Shown piece after piece: positions 22,901 to 36,526 of a stretch of DNA of 64,000 nt. The stretch is taken from positions 1 to 64,000 of the forward strand of contig MOWL01000031.1 of NCBI GenBank assembly GCA_002110485.1, read 5' to 3'. Below the pieces are notes generated by a model, which saw nothing but the letters and a program-made list of their open reading frames with translations, did not search any database and had not been told where the DNA came from. How positions within the stretch are numbered: position 1 is the first letter of the stretch; every line of letters starts with the position of its first letter. This stretch comes from Emergomyces orientalis. Lineage: Eukaryota; Ascomycota; Eurotiomycetes; Onygenales; Ajellomycetaceae. The position numbers and the translations under genes are program-made.

Positions 22901-24795
22901 ATCGAGACGGACCCGGGCTGATTGGAGGGATACCACCATTGAACGGATGGGCAATGGGATGGGGGAGGAAACAAAACAGGAAGAGCGGATGCAGCGGAGA
23001 AAGCAGGACTTGGAGCCGAGACAATCTTTTCTGCCAGGAATTTTTGACTTCAATGTCTCAACTGGGGCTTTGAAAAGCGTGAGCAACAGACGGTCCCTCC
23101 AACTGGTGACTGCAGAATGCTGTGCCCTTCCTGCTTAGTTTACAGTCGCGAGGAAATATAGGTGTGATGACGGGGTGGTAGCTTTGGGAAAGGTATAAAT
23201 TTGGAGGGTTTTTGTTAATTTAAATTTCGTTAGGGAAAATGAACACGCGGCCGAGATTAGGGTTCAGGATCCAGGATGAATTGGCAGGTTCCTACGAAGG
23301 GGGGAATGGGAGAAGAGAAAAAGGGAGGCCGCCAAAACGAATGGGAGCGGGCTAGAGAAGAGAGAGGGGAGAGGAGAAAAAAAATTAGAAGAAAAAAAGC
23401 CCGAGGATGTTGAGGGTGTTGAAGCTGAAAGTAAAGGAGAAAGACGGACGGGGGAAACCAACGCCATTACGAGTCCCTGCGGGTGCTGATCACGGGATAT
23501 AAGCTGGGCTGGGCTGGGCTGGGATGCGCAGGGGGGGTTCTGTGATTAACCCAAGTACCTGGGTACCTCAATTTTCCTTGTTATTATAAGGTATTACTAG
23601 GTACCTGGTACCTCTCCAACCCTCTTGAACACGATTAACACTATAAATTTCGGCGAGCCTGAACTATTTATTAACATCGTTTCTTTTGTTTCTGCCAGAG
23701 ATCTCTGGGCTACTAGGAAAAGCCCATTTGAACAAACCACACTAAACAATCAGCCATGGAAGGGAAGTATTAAGCTGGCCCCTAACAGGAAAAGGGAAAA
23801 ACTTATAAGTGAGTATAAATGTTCAAATTGATTCTCAAAAGCATATTTGCCTTTAAATTCCTTGGAGGAAATGCAGGGTTTTTCTTATACTTATTATATT
23901 CTTTTGAAATGATACCTCAATTTCAAAGGCAGAGAAAGAGAGTTTTCGCCTTAACCTATTGCTTGCTTTTTTATCATCATTGCCCTTCATGGCTTTTATA
24001 TCTGCATCTATATAACACCACTCAAGTGTTTTAAATTTTCAGAGCAGGTTAATAGATCCTGCCTGATTACATGCTGTTTAGATATACACAATTAAACAAG
24101 AAGCAATATTCAATTGACCTACACTTACTTCATAACTCAGCTATAGAAAACTGTCTCTGGACAAAAAATATCTCACGTAATTTCCACCAACATACATCAA
24201 GAAAAAGTGGAAATAGGATGAGAAGAGAATAAGCAAAGAAAAGAAACAGAAGTGAAAAATATCATTCATTTACCTCTCTGCTTCCAGGGTAGTCTTATGT
24301 ACAGAGATAGTAAATCTCTCCTCCTCTGCTGATTCCTCGAAGTAAACCATGGACAAAGTGCCAATTCTGACAAACTTCAATTCCAATTTCCAATCCCTCA
24401 GCTCAAAAATCCAACTTCCTCCTCGCTAAAAATCAAGTGTGTGATCACCCTGAGAATTGAAATCTTAAAATCCGACATCAGAGAGGTGATGTTGGTGAGA
24501 TATACCTTCGACTTCCAACTCTAATAATTGAGCTTGCTAGTGTAGTAACAAAGCCTTTATCGTTTTCTTTCTCTTGACTACAGTACTCAGTTTGGGCGGT
24601 AAACCAGATCAAATTTGCCTTGCAAAAAGCTTTTCAGAAATAGATACTTTCAGTGATTATGAGACTTACAAAGAACAAACAAATTACATGAGTTTGCAGT
24701 AAATAACTGATGTTCATATTTTATATACAAATAAATTTCTATAATGTATATACTCAACCCATTTTTTCTAAAGGAGACTATTTCAAGAGAGAGAA
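22901..24795. other. intergenic, Van1 promoter side
   Basis: No gene recognised. It contains a GCTGG repeat (23503-23523) and clustered AGGTACCT-like palindromic words (23555-23612), common in filamentous ascomycete intergenic DNA. It then becomes AT-rich from about 23800 to the LINE target site at 24796-24809. Confidence 0.5.
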
Positions 24796-25429
24796 CAAAT
24801 ATTTAATTATTATTATTATTATTATTTATTCATACACCACTTAATTGTGAGGATATGTGGGTGTTCATCTATTTTAACAAGCAGGGGAAACCGTGTGGCC
24901 GGCCTTGCCTGTCACTGAACTAAAAACCCTGTGATCCTCAGATCTATTCTGTCTATTTAATATCTTCAGATTACTGTGGAGCAGTCACAGCTGCTCTTAG
25001 AGAGAGAGTGCATAGCACTATAGAAAAGAATAAAAGAAAAAGAAAGAAGAAAGAAGTGTGCAATCTCTGATATAAGAAAAAATTCTCTGAAGACCTCCAT
25101 GTCATGAGACACTGTAGTAAGTGTGTTATACTGAAGAGCTCTTCAGTCTTTTTCATATCTGACTATTGCACTGAGTCTGATGAGCAGTTGACATGTCACT
25201 TCTTCACACTGCTTATGCTGTATTTAGGCTGACTCATTCATGCCCGGTGCGCGCAATTCCTGTGTTGATTCATGCTGGTGTTGCACTTTCCTGTGTTTTA
25301 TTGCACTTGATGCGTGCAACTCTATATTATAATATATCAGTAGCTGTTTTTCTCATCTCTGTTCACACCAGTTGCATGTACTCTCATATTATTTGACACT
25401 TGTCACACTCTTTTCTGTGCTTGTCTGCT

Positions 25430-28400
25430 TTCTCTGCATGCCTTTTGATGTATCAGCTATGCTTTGTATGCGCTGAGTGTTCTGACTAGCTTGAACTGTT
25501 CAAGAATGCTCTGTTCAAGTCATTATCTTGTGAGTCTGTGAAGATCTTCTTTTGTATTCAGCAGTCATTTCTTGTCAATTCTGTTCTCTGTTTCCAGTTT
25601 CCTGCGTCTCACATCAAACCACATACAATGAATCATCACATGAGTCACTGTCTTCTGCTCATAGCCATATGCACATCTGAAGGTGGGGAAGTCTGGCACT
25701 CTTCATCTGTGCAGAAAGACTGCCAGCTCTGTCTTGCCTGTATGTAGCTGCACTATTAGAGAGCTGTGCATCTTGCTCAGTCTCTCATGTCACTTCAATA
25801 GTTTCTTATCTGAAGATCTTTCAAAGAGCTCTTCTCAAGATGTTCTATACACTCATCACTTTGTTCTTCAGCAATGTAGTATCTTCTTCTGCACTCATTT
25901 TGCAAAGCTTCAGTTTATTCTGATATCAGTCTGTCTTTTATCTCTTCTAGTTTGCTTTACTTCAGCTGCTCACTGTGCACTCCATGCTGTCTGCATGTCT
26001 GTAAAATGTAGTACTGTCTCAACTAATCTTCTCACTCTTTCATTTCTTCGCCTGAGTCTTGTTCATACACTAGTGCATGCCTGCTCTATCTGTCTAGTCA
26101 TTTCTGATCTTCTGATTCACTTCACTGTCTTAACAACCAGGCTGTTCAAGTGAATGCTGAGAGGTGGGGTGTGTGTTTCAGTCTTCAGCAATGAGATGAG
26201 TGTGGCTCTATATGTCTCTGCAATGATGTGAAGACATGTATTCTGTATTTTCTCCATCTCTGCTAGAAGTTGCTGCTGGTGCCTTGGCTTCTGAGGTGTC
26301 ATGCATGGAAGGTGCCATGCCAGAGTCTCATAAGAGATGGCTGGCCTGATCACTGCATTGTAGACTCTTCTAGCCTGGTGTAGAGGCAGTCCCCAGGTTG
26401 ACTGAGTGATTTGAGTTAATGCTTGGACCTGCAATTTCATTTTCTTCACTGTGACATTCACATGCTTCTTTCACTTGAGCTTAGAGTTCAGCCACACTCT
26501 CAGCACTCTCATGGCCTTCTGTGGTGCAACAATCTGCTGTGGTAGCTGTAGAGGTTCTTTCACATTGAACCATGTTCTTGCTCTGGTGAAGTGCATTAGC
26601 TCATACTTCTGTGATGCGAAAATCGCTCCATGCCTGCACCCACTGCTCACATTCCGCGTGGATCCGCGCTAGTTGCGCGCAGTTGGCCTCAGTGAAAGCG
26701 CCATAAGCCAGTACATTGACATCGTCCACGAATCCTATGCAGCTGGATGGCTCATGAGGGGGTGTGCATACCCGCAGCAGCTCTTCATTATAGAATAAAA
26801 AGAGAATAGAAGAGAGCAGTGATCTCTGAGAAATCTCTGCTTTTATTTTAAAGATCTCTGACTTCTGTTCATCAAATATCAGAGTGATCTTCTGGTCACT
26901 CATGAATGAGTTCACTCAATCAGTGAGTTATCTGAGTATTTCTTTCATTCTAAGAATATGCACAAGCCGCTTTCTTAGCACCCTGTCATAGGCTTCTGAG
27001 ATATTCAGTGATAGCACTGATGCCACTGTCTCTGGCTTCTCCCAGACAGTGCGAATCTGTGCCAGTAACATTGCCACTGCTGTCTCAGTTGAGTGACCAC
27101 TCCGCGCGCTCATCTGTTGTACTGGTAGAAGATTAAATTGTTCTGCTAGCTGTCTAAGCTCTCTAGCTGTTGCAGCCTCAATGATTTTACTCACTGTATT
27201 CAGAAGTGCTATAGACCTTCATGTCTCTGCCTTGCTGTAGTTCTTCTTTCCTGGTTTTTTCAGCACCACTGTGCGCGCAGTCTTGAAGGCCTGTGAGTAG
27301 TGCTTTCATTGCCAGCATGTCTGGGTGAGCTCAGTCATTGCTCTGATGAACACTGGCCCCAGCATCTTGAGAAATTGGTTGGGGATGCCATTTGCACCTG
27401 GTGCCTTGTCATTTGGCAGCCTGGCTATGATTGCTGTCATGGTTTCCTCTGTGATTTCCATTATATTGTCTATATCTGGTGGTGGTGTGCACTCACTCAT
27501 GTCAGTCTCACTGACAGGCAGGGGATCTGGGAAGAAGCGCGCTCTCAGCAGCTCTGTCTTGCTCTGAAAGTCACATATCAGTGTTTCAGAGGCCTCGGTC
27601 CCGTGCTGCAGTCCCTCCAGGGGCGGGATTAGCACTGACTGCTTGACTTTGCAGGTGTGAGTGTGCCCCCATTTGACTAGCTTTCAGAGCAGTTTAGAGT
27701 CAGTCCCTGCACTGTTCATAAGACTATGAAAGCTGACTGTCTTTGCAAGTTTCATCTCTCTGTTGCATTTATTTCTTGCCTGTGCTCTCTCTTTCTCTGT
27801 GCTGTGAGGGCTTTTTAAGATGTGCTTGTACTTATATACTGTCTCTGCCACCCTGGTGGACCACCAGAAGTGACTATATTCACAGATATGTGCATTCTTG
27901 ACATGTTTAGCTGCAAGCTTATTGATGAACTCACTGAGATACTGCACATACTTATCAATCTTCAATATGAATGTGAAGACTGTGCAGCATCTCAGCTTCT
28001 GACAGTCTCTTTGCAGTTGTGTTGAGTCAACATTTTTCCAGTTTCATCTTTCTCTTTGTGCAGTGGTTGACCTCACTGCTAAAACTGTGGCTACTGGTAG
28101 ATGATCTGAGGTCATGTCTGCCTTCCTTACTACATCACACTTGCTCATTCCAGCGCTCAGACTCTCTGACACAAAGATTAGATTCAGAATAGTCTCTGCA
28201 CTGTCATGGTCTTTTCATGTGATTTCCCCCTTCAGTGTGGCCAATTGAAGCCCCAATGCATCGGTCTGCGCAATGAGCTTCCAGATCATGTTGAAGTTGC
28301 ACGCCACACACTCTCCCCCTCAGTGTGTGTGATGCATGTTGAAGTCTTCCAGCACTACAGTCTGTGCTTGTTGCATGCTCAGTCTTTCATGTTGCACTTG

Positions 28401-28820
28401 TAGCATGGTCTTCACCCCCTCCACCACCACTTGGAGCTGATGGATCGGGGAGTCCTCCGGTATGGCTGTGTAACTGCCTGGTGGGGTTGTGTAGACATTC
28501 AGTATTATGACCAGGCTGTATGTGGTGTGGAGTGTCAATATGATTATAAAGCTTGATATTATTTTCACTTCTCATGCCATCACTGCTAGCTTCTTGTTAA
28601 TTAGAAATTCCACTCTGGCTTTCTCATTCTGCATGCTCATCTGTCAGAATTCACAGTTTGCAGAACAAGTGATGTCTTTTTCTGTCTTTTCATGCATTCA
28701 GAGCTCTTGTAATGTGATAATATCATAGTTTAATGCTGTTTCAGGCTTGATCAGTAATGCATTCATCACCTTGACAGAGTTGTGCACATTGTATTGCAGT
28801 ATATGAAGCTGTTCTCTCAT
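25430..28820 (-). pseudogene. LINE-B copy 2 ORF2: endonuclease, reverse transcriptase, C-terminal zinc region
   Basis: Starts at ATG 28820-28818, overlapping the ORF1 stop (TGATGA). The endonuclease start reads L-Q-Y-N-V-H-N-S and L-Q-E-L-TGA, where Trp is usual. The RT shows A-P-G-A-N-G, R-S-I-A-L-L-N-T and G-F-V-D-D-V-N (about 26730-26710), and the thumb W-G-L-P-L-H-Q-A-R. One frameshift lies near 26600-26620. The C-terminal V-P-D-F-P region is at about 25700. TGA occurs where other copies have TGG (K-L-K-TGA-K-K-H; K-K-TGA-L-L-N-T). The 3' limit is approximate. Confidence 0.8.
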
Positions 28821-30169
28821 CACTCATGCATGTTCATGTTCTGTGTGTTATTCAACTGGTTGATTTGTACATATTCACTCATGAAGCCTCTCTGTCTCAC
28901 CCTCACTCTTGCTATGTCTGTAGATCTGTCTGTCTTCTGTTAACTGCTGAGGGCCTTCTCATGCATGGGTCTGCTTTGTTTTCTAGAGGTGATCCAGCCC
29001 TTCTCATCCAGGCTCTGCACTTCAAACTGCTCTGGGTGGTTCTTAAAAGCCTCTCTGGTCTGATTGGCTGCTAAGTGTCGTTCAGGGCAGTTTTTGAATC
29101 AAGCTGGGTGACTATCTTCACAGTTACAGCAGCTTGCTTTTCCTCCCTCAGCCAGTGTAGGGCAGTTTCTGTCAGTATAATCTTTTACTGCACAGTGCGC
29201 GCACACCTCCCCTTTGCAGCAGTATTTGGCAATATGTCCATACTGATGACAGCTGTAGCATTGAGTGACCTGGGCCTCTCTATGAAAGATCTCTGTCATA
29301 CAGTATTCATTCTCTAGAATAAGATCTCCTTCCACCAGTGTGTTTGCCTGCTGTGGTGTTGCTACATGTATCACAATACTTTCATGCAGCTTCTGTTGTT
29401 TTAGCAGTCTTTTTGCAGTCTTGTGAATTAATACCCTGCATCTCAGTGTTGGGTTCTGTCTGTAGATATCCTCAATTGTCTTAACTGAGTCATTCCAGTC
29501 AACTGTCTTCAAGAGTGTGCTCTTGATCAGTACTGCATACATTTTCTTTCTTATATGTGTCTTGTCTTTTCATTTTTTCACTCATTCATTGCTTTTCACC
29601 AATTCAGTCTTTGTACTGGGTGTATCCATGACAAGAATCAGGTCTCTGCTGGGCATGTATCTTGCTGCCACCACTGTGCTGGTGATGATGTCTTTGATAG
29701 CTTTGTTCACCTTCTTAACAATGGCCTCTGAGGTGCGCTCCTCCACTGCCAGTGCATCACAGTTGTGCTGAGATATCACCACTTCTCTCAATGCACACCC
29801 AGTTACTATCTTTGCTGGCGGCCCTTCATTGGCTGCTATGCGCGCCCATGAGGTCTCACTGTCCAGCATGTTGTGTCTTTCATTCTGCTGTGATGTGCTT
29901 GTAGCACTCTCTAGCTTCTTTAACATGTTGTCAAGCAGGTTCTTCTTGAGCTCATTCACTGCCTTCAGAGCTCTCTGAATATACAGTAATTCTTTTTTAT
30001 TAATTTTCTTGTCTTTCTCTCTCTCTCTAAGAGTCTTGGTGATCATGCACAGTGTTGCTGTCATATCATTTGTTGCTGCATCTCCTGCCTGCGCGGCTCC
30101 AGGTACGCGTCGCGCCGCGCGCGCACCCACATTCCCTGCACCACCACTCACGCTCACAGCCTCAACCAT
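28820..30169 (-). pseudogene. LINE-B copy 2 ORF1: nucleic-acid-binding Gag-like protein
   Basis: One frame from ATG 30169. It has an Ala/Gly-rich N-terminus, a charged probable coiled coil (about 30035-29900) and CCHC knuckles C-Y-S-C-x4-H-x4-C, C-A-H-C and C-C-N-C (about 29255-29110). Two TGAs near 29585 (after N-E and V-K-K) align with the two Trp codons in the sequence D-S-W-T-R-E-W of the copy at 37.1 kb. A third TGA (H-P-A-TGA-F) aligns with Trp in H-A-A-W-H. In these elements the knuckle protein packages the RNA. Confidence 0.8.
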
Positions 30170-30307
30170 GGTGTTTGAGAGTGTGTGAGCGAGCTGATGC
30201 CCTTCAAGACTCTCTGCAGTACAAAAGTGATCACGATTTAGATGTAAAAGAATAAAATAATTTTTGATGAGGTTTCCGAGTTTGAATTACGCCCAAATAT
30301 TTAATTA

Positions 30308-31048
30308 ATTAAATATACCTGATAAGCTCATTATTAACTCAATATAATGATGTGACAATTAGTCAGCAGCTGAAAATGGCCATTTTCACAGCTGCTTCTG
30401 ACCTTCTGCTAACCGCTCAACCTCAATCAGAGACTACACGCCAACTGACCCTTCACGTAGCTCAGCTGACCACGCTAGTGAGAGTCACATGACTTAACAA
30501 TTTTGCTCACTAGTCAAAGGGTCAACTAATTTGCACGCAGCACAACTCATTTTCCTGCGTATCAAAGTAAATAGTCAATTAAGAAGAAGAAGAAAAAAGA
30601 AAAATTTATACAGATATTTAACAGTTCATCTAATTAATCTCTATAATATGTTTATCTATCAATTTAAATATCTACCTAGATAGATATGTATATCAACTCT
30701 TAAAACAATTCAATTTCTAGCAATAAACAGATCAAAAATGAAACTCTTTAAAAGAATTGCAAAAGAGAGAAATTCTGACTAGTGAGCAAACATTATTGTA
30801 CAGCTAACTAACTACATTTCAATATTCATTTCATTCATACATCATAAGTTTTTGTAGCAGTGAGAATGTTTACAGTATTTTTCTCTCTCATTTTCTCTGC
30901 TTTTCTGCTTTTCTGATTTTGTTTTCTTCTTTTTTTTTTTTTTTTTTTTGCAGGATTCTGACCGCAGAGAATGCAAGTCAAGCAAAGCAATACACAAGCA
31001 GTAAATACAACATAGGCAATAGCAATGGCAATGGCAAAGATATAGATA
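30308..31048. other. intergenic between LINE-B copies, no gene seen
   Basis: AT-rich DNA with a long T tract at about 30927-30949. It is the flank of both LINE-B insertions and contains no recognisable coding sequence. Confidence 0.5.
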
Positions 31049-31460
31049 TATTATTATTATTATTATATTATACACCACTTAATCTCAGGGATATGTGGGA
31101 AACTATTTATTTTATCTAACAAGGAAAACCATGCAATAAAAGAGCTTACTGCTGGATTAAAAACCTCATGCACTAATAAATGTATGCAACAGTTTCTGTG
31201 AGGCTTCAGGCTACTGGGGACCAGCAACTGCTGTCCTCAAGAAGAGAAGAGAATGGGATGAGAAAAGAAAAATTAAAAATAAAGAAAAATTACACTGAGC
31301 ATTTTTGAAAATGCGCCCGCGTGTGAGTGAGTGAGTGAAAGACACCAACTGCGCTCTGAAGCATAGAGAGTCGCGTCTTTAGCATGAAATGAGCGTGGGG
31401 ATGTGCCATGAGCACTGATTTTGTGTGGTAAGCGCGCTTTCAGCGGTTTCAGCATGGTGT

Positions 31461-34400
31461 TTATTGAGGTCTGCGTATGCTTGATTGAGATGTGATAGAT
31501 TGCTGCTCCTCTGTCTGATAGACACTCAGTGTCTTTGCCAGTGAGAACTGTGGTAGAATTCCCTGCTTGATTCACCATTTTGTTAGACAGTGTAGCCCTT
31601 CTTTGGTGTTCAATAGCCATTTCTTGTCGATTCTGCCCTCATGCAGCAGACTCCTGTGACTGTGCTGGAATCTATCACAGTGAACTATCACATGCATCAC
31701 TGTTTCATTTGAATAGCCACATTCACATGCTGGTGATGGGAAATCCGGTACTCGTCTTTTATATAGAAAGGCTGCCAGCCCTGTTTTCCCTGATCTTAGT
31801 TGAATTATCAGCAAGCTTCTGGCCTTGCTTAGGCCCTTGTGTCATTTCAGAATGCTTTTGTTCAGGGGTCGATCAAAGAGTTCACACCAGAGAGATGCTC
31901 TAGCTCTTCATTGTTTTCTTCATCTACTCAGGATTTCTTTTCACACCCATTCATCATGTGAGAAGTGCTGTGTTGCTGCTGAATTTGTGCTTTGAGCAGT
32001 CTCTTGCTTGCTCTTTTCCACTCAAAGCTTCTCTCAATTTTCAGGCAGACTGTCTGAATGAATCACCTTCTCAATAAATCTTCTGTGCACTGTGTCTCTT
32101 CATCTGAGTTTGACTCTCACTGCTGTGCATGCCTCTTCAATTTGTGTTGCCATTCCAGAGGCCTTCAGTCGTTTTGTGGCGCGCGCCACAACTCCATCAA
32201 GATAGATGTCCAGGGGTGGTGTGTATGTCTCTGCTTCCAGTGTGGATATTGGTGTTGCTCTGTATGCTCCAGCTACTATTCTCAGGCATTCATTCTGTGT
32301 TCTGATTAGGCCCTCTGTGTGCTGTTTATTGCGCATGCGTCCTTCGCGCTTGATGCGCGGTTGATGCCATGCCAGTGCGCTGTAAGCTATAGCTGGCCGT
32401 ATGACCATGTTGTATATTGTTCTAGCTTGATGTAGGGGGACTCCCCAGGTGGCCTGTGTTGTCTGTGATAGTGCCTTTATCTGTGACTTCATTTTTCCTG
32501 CTATAGCATCCATGTGACCTTTCCATTGAAGCTTGAAATCCAGCCATACTTCTAGAACTCTCATCACCTTCTGTGGCTTGATAACTTGCTGAGACAGTCT
32601 CAGAGAGTGATTCAAGTTGAATCAAGTTCAGGCTCTAGTGAAGTGCATCAACTCATACTTCTACAGAGCAAAAATAGCTTCATGTCTTCCTGCCCATTCT
32701 TCACATTCTGCGTGCACCCGTGTGAGCTGCGCGCAATTTGCTTCAGTTGATGGCCCGTATGCTATTATATTGACATCATCCACAAATCCTATGCAGCTCA
32801 CTGGTCTATTCAAGGATGAGCATATCCGGAGCAGTTCCTCATTGTAAAATAGAAAGAGAATGGGGGAGAGAGGTGATCCTTGTGGTATCCCAGCTGGAAT
32901 ATTGAAGGCCTCAGTTTCCTGTTCTTCAAATGTGAGCGTGGATCGTCTATCTGACATAAATGAGTGTATCCACCCTGTCAGCTGTCTTGGTAGGCCCTTC
33001 ATGCGAAGAATGTGTATGAGTCGGTCTTTTAGCACTCTATCATAAGCTTCTGAGATGTCCAATGATAGAACTGTAACCACTGTGTCTGACTTCTCCCATG
33101 CTGTTCTAATTTGTGCTAGCAGTAGTGATACTGCTGTTTCGGTTGATCTGGCCCGCCTAGCACCCATCTGTTGAGATGGCAGTAGATTGAGTGTTTTCAC
33201 TAGCCGTCTGAGTTCCTGCGCGGTGGCTGATTCTATTATTTTTCCCATTGTATTCAGTAGAGCAATGGGCCTTCATGCCTCTGCCTTTTGATAATCCTCT
33301 TTTCCTGGTTTTTTCAGTACCACTGTTCGAGCGGTCTTGAATATCTCCAGGTAGTGTTCCCATTCCCAGCATGCCAGTGTGAGCTCTGTCATAGCCTTTG
33401 TGAAGCTTGATCCCAGCATTTTCAGAAATTCATTGGAGACTCCATTGATACCTGGTGCTTTGTTGCTTGATAGATGTGCTATGAGCGTGGCCATTTTCTT
33501 CTCTGTGATGCTTATTGTCTCTGTTGTTTTCAGTGAGTGTTCCACCTCCTCCATGTCCCTGTTGTCACTGACTAGTGGCAGGGGGAAGAACCTTTGTCTC
33601 AGAATCTTGGCTTTATCATCAAAGGAATTGACTGGTGGTAGATTTTCTCTGCCTTCTACTATTAATGCTGAAATTCTTGGAGATTGTGCATGCTCATTGC
33701 TGCTTTGACACCTCCATTTGACCATCTTCCATAGTAGCTTGGACTTGAACTCTGTGCTGTGCATTAGTTCTCTGAAACTGTTTATTTTAGCCAGTTTAAT
33801 CTCTCTGTTTCTCAGGGCTCAAGCTTTAATTATATCTGCTGCAGAGATGTTTCTGTCTTTCTTGACTTTTTTATATTGATTGACTGCCTCTGCTACTCGA
33901 GGGGACCACCATGACCAGCTGTGTTGACTGTAGTTTGAGACTTTGGCATGTTTTGCTGCTAGATCTTCCACAAATTTGACAAGATATCTTGCATAGCTGT
34001 TTATCTGATCTTTTGAAGTCAGTGCCCCTGGGCTTCTCAGTGTCTGGCAGTCCTGTGCTATCTGTACTGGGCAGAAGTGATGCCAAGTGCGTCTTTTTCT
34101 GCTGCTATATAATGCTTTTAGCTCAAGAGTAGTTGCAATTGGCATGTGATCTGATGTCATATTTGCTTCATGTTCTAGCTTGCAGCTGATCATTTGACTG
34201 TGTAGATCAGCAGACAAAAAGATTAGATTCACTGTGATGCTCTGACTTTCTCTATCTTATCAGATGATCATGTCTTCTGAAGTTGCTAGATGTAGATTCA
34301 AGATACTGATTTGAGCATTGAGTTCTCAGGCCATGACAAAGTTTTCTCTGACCCTGCTACCTTCCCAGAGAGTGTGATGTACATTAAAGTCTTCAATCAC

Positions 34401-34928
34401 TATAACATCTGCTTGATGCGTGTTTATTTGAGTTTTCTGCGTGTCTGATGCTTCCTCTGCACTCTCAGTTGTTGCTTGATGCGCATTTTCCTGGTTTATT
34501 CATGCTTCTAGCATTCTATCCGCTTCTTCAACCACCGCTTGGAGCTGATGAATGGGTGAGTCTGGTGGCATGATTGTGTAGCTTCCTGGTGGTGACGCGT
34601 ACATGTTGATGATATTGATAGGCCCACTCTCTGTCAACAGAGTAAGTACCAGTATATGAGTGGATATTGTGCTCACTCTTCAGGTCTTGACTGCAATTCT
34701 CTTGTTAATTAGAAAGCACATCTTCATGTCCTTCTGCTCCATGTCTGCTTGCCGGAATTCACAGTTGGCTGGACAGTGTGTGTCTGTTTTAGAGTGTTTT
34801 TGTATTCAGGGCTCTTGTATTGCAATCACATCATAGTTTAATGCCGTTTCGGGCTTTGCCAAAAGAGGTCCCATAATCTTGTTTGACTTATGCACATTGT
34901 ATTGTAAAATGACTAGTCTGTTCTTCAT
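31461..34928 (-). pseudogene. LINE-B copy 3 ORF2 (left arm)
   Basis: Mirror image of 37909-41376, with the same 1156-codon frame, domains and stop pattern (17 TGA, 1 TAA, 1 TAG internal by hand count). See the right-arm entry for motifs. Confidence 0.85.
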
Positions 34929-36310
34929 GATTCATTCATGTGATTATTCTGCAAGCTGCTGTTCTGTGTTGATGTCTTCAGTGTTACTGAACCACTTGCT
35001 GCTTGAATGAAGCTTGTCATAGCTTCTCATTGTTGTGCTTCTGCTCTTGATACATTTGTTGGTCTTCCTGCTCTTTGTGGGGGTTCTATGAAGTCCTCAT
35101 TCAGAGGCCTGTTTCATTTGCATGAAAAGCTAAATTCATCTGCATCTGATGCTTTTATATTGAAGTGCTTGAGACATTCAATCAGTGTCTTTTTAGCACT
35201 TTTGGCTTTCAGTCTTCTCTCTGGGCAGTTTGAGTGCCATGCTGCATGACTATCATCACAGTTACTGCACTTGGGTCTGCTGCCTTCTGCTGCTTCTTTG
35301 CAGGCCTTGTCACCATGATCTTTTTATGCACAGTGACCACAGGTTTCCTCTCTTCTGCAGAAGCGAGCTATATGTCCATACTGTTGACACTTGTAGCATT
35401 GTGTGACCCTGGCCTCTCTGTGAAATATTTCAACTGTGCAATATTCATTGCCTAGAACGAGTCCATTGTCCACCAGTGCATTGGCCTGGTGAGGTGCAGC
35501 AACATTGATGATTATACTGTCATGTGATTTCTGTTGTCTAATCATCATTTTATTCATCTTGTGTATCAGCATCTTGCAGCATAGTGCTGTATTCTGCTTG
35601 TAGATGCTCTCAATGGCGTACTCAGAGCTGCTCCAGTCAATGACTTCTATAGAAGCATCTTTGACTAGTACTGCATATATCTCCCACTTCATGCATGCTT
35701 TGTCTCCCCATTCACGCGTCCAGCTATCATCTGCTGCGAGCTCTGCCTTGATGTTCTGTGTGTCTGTCATCAAAATCACATCTCTGCTTGGCATGTGCCT
35801 TGCTGCCACCACTTTGCTCTTGATTATCTCTTTGATGGCCTCATTCACTCATTTAACAATCATTTCTGGTGTGTGTTCTGTCTCTGACATAGCATCACAG
35901 CTTTGTTGAGTAATGACTACCTCTCGCAGTGTTCTGATTGATATGGTTTTAACTGTTGTCTTCTCTCTGACTGCTATTGCTGTTCATGAGAGTGCTTCAT
36001 TGAGCTTGTCTCATGATTTCTGCTGTTTTAATGTGTCAATTGTGCATTTCATTCTCTTCAGAAGCTGATCACACAGTTTCATCTTCACTTCTTGCACTGC
36101 TTTCAATGTCTTCTGTAAATACTTTTTATCTTTGTTATTCACTTTCTCATTCTTCTCTCTCTCTTCAAGGATTGCAGCTAGTGTTTGAATTGCTGTTGCT
36201 AAGCTGTTTGTCTTTGTTTTCTGTGTCACAGAGTTTTTTGTCTCTGGCATGTGTTGAGCCTCATGCATGCCATTTTCCATCATAACCACCTCCCCCACAT
36301 TCAATGCCAT
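34925..36310 (-). pseudogene. LINE-B copy 3 ORF1 (left arm)
   Basis: Mirror image of 36527-37912: Gag-like protein with three cysteine knuckles. Its terminal TGA overlaps the ORF2 ATG. Confidence 0.85.
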
Positions 36311-36526
36311 TGTAATGATGTGTAAAGAATGCCTGATACTCTCTTTCTATTCTTAATAGTGTTTTTCCCGCGTGTTTGATTGTTTTTCAATGCTTTCTAA
36401 TATAATTTCAGTTATTAAAAAAAACTTAATATTTCTTCAAAAAAACTTGAAAAACAATCAAACACGCGGGAAAAACACTATTAAGAATAGAAAGAGAGTA
36501 TCAGGCATTCTTTACACATCATTACA

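Larger units (their letters stand above)
24810..30293 (-). mobile_element. LINE family B copy 2, full length
   Basis: About 5.5 kb non-LTR retrotransposon on the minus strand, flanked by an exact 14-bp target duplication CAAATATTTAATTA (24796-24809 and 30294-30307). The 3' end at the left is the (TAA)n tail plus the family signature. It carries a 5' UTR, ORF1 (gag-like) and ORF2 (endonuclease, RT). Unlike LINE-A and LINE-C, no RNase H motifs are seen in family B. Confidence 0.9.
31049..36390 (-). mobile_element. LINE family B copy 3, left arm of palindrome
   Basis: Minus-strand LINE-B. The (TAA)n tail and 3' signature are at 31049-31110 and the 5' UTR reaches the palindrome loop at 36391. 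It mirrors copy 4 about the centre 36418.5. No convincing target duplication was found on either side. Confidence 0.9.

Noticed and set aside
36391..36446. Palindrome loop as a shared target-site duplication
   Set aside because: No word of the loop matches the outer flanks at 31030-31048 or 41894-41910 convincingly.
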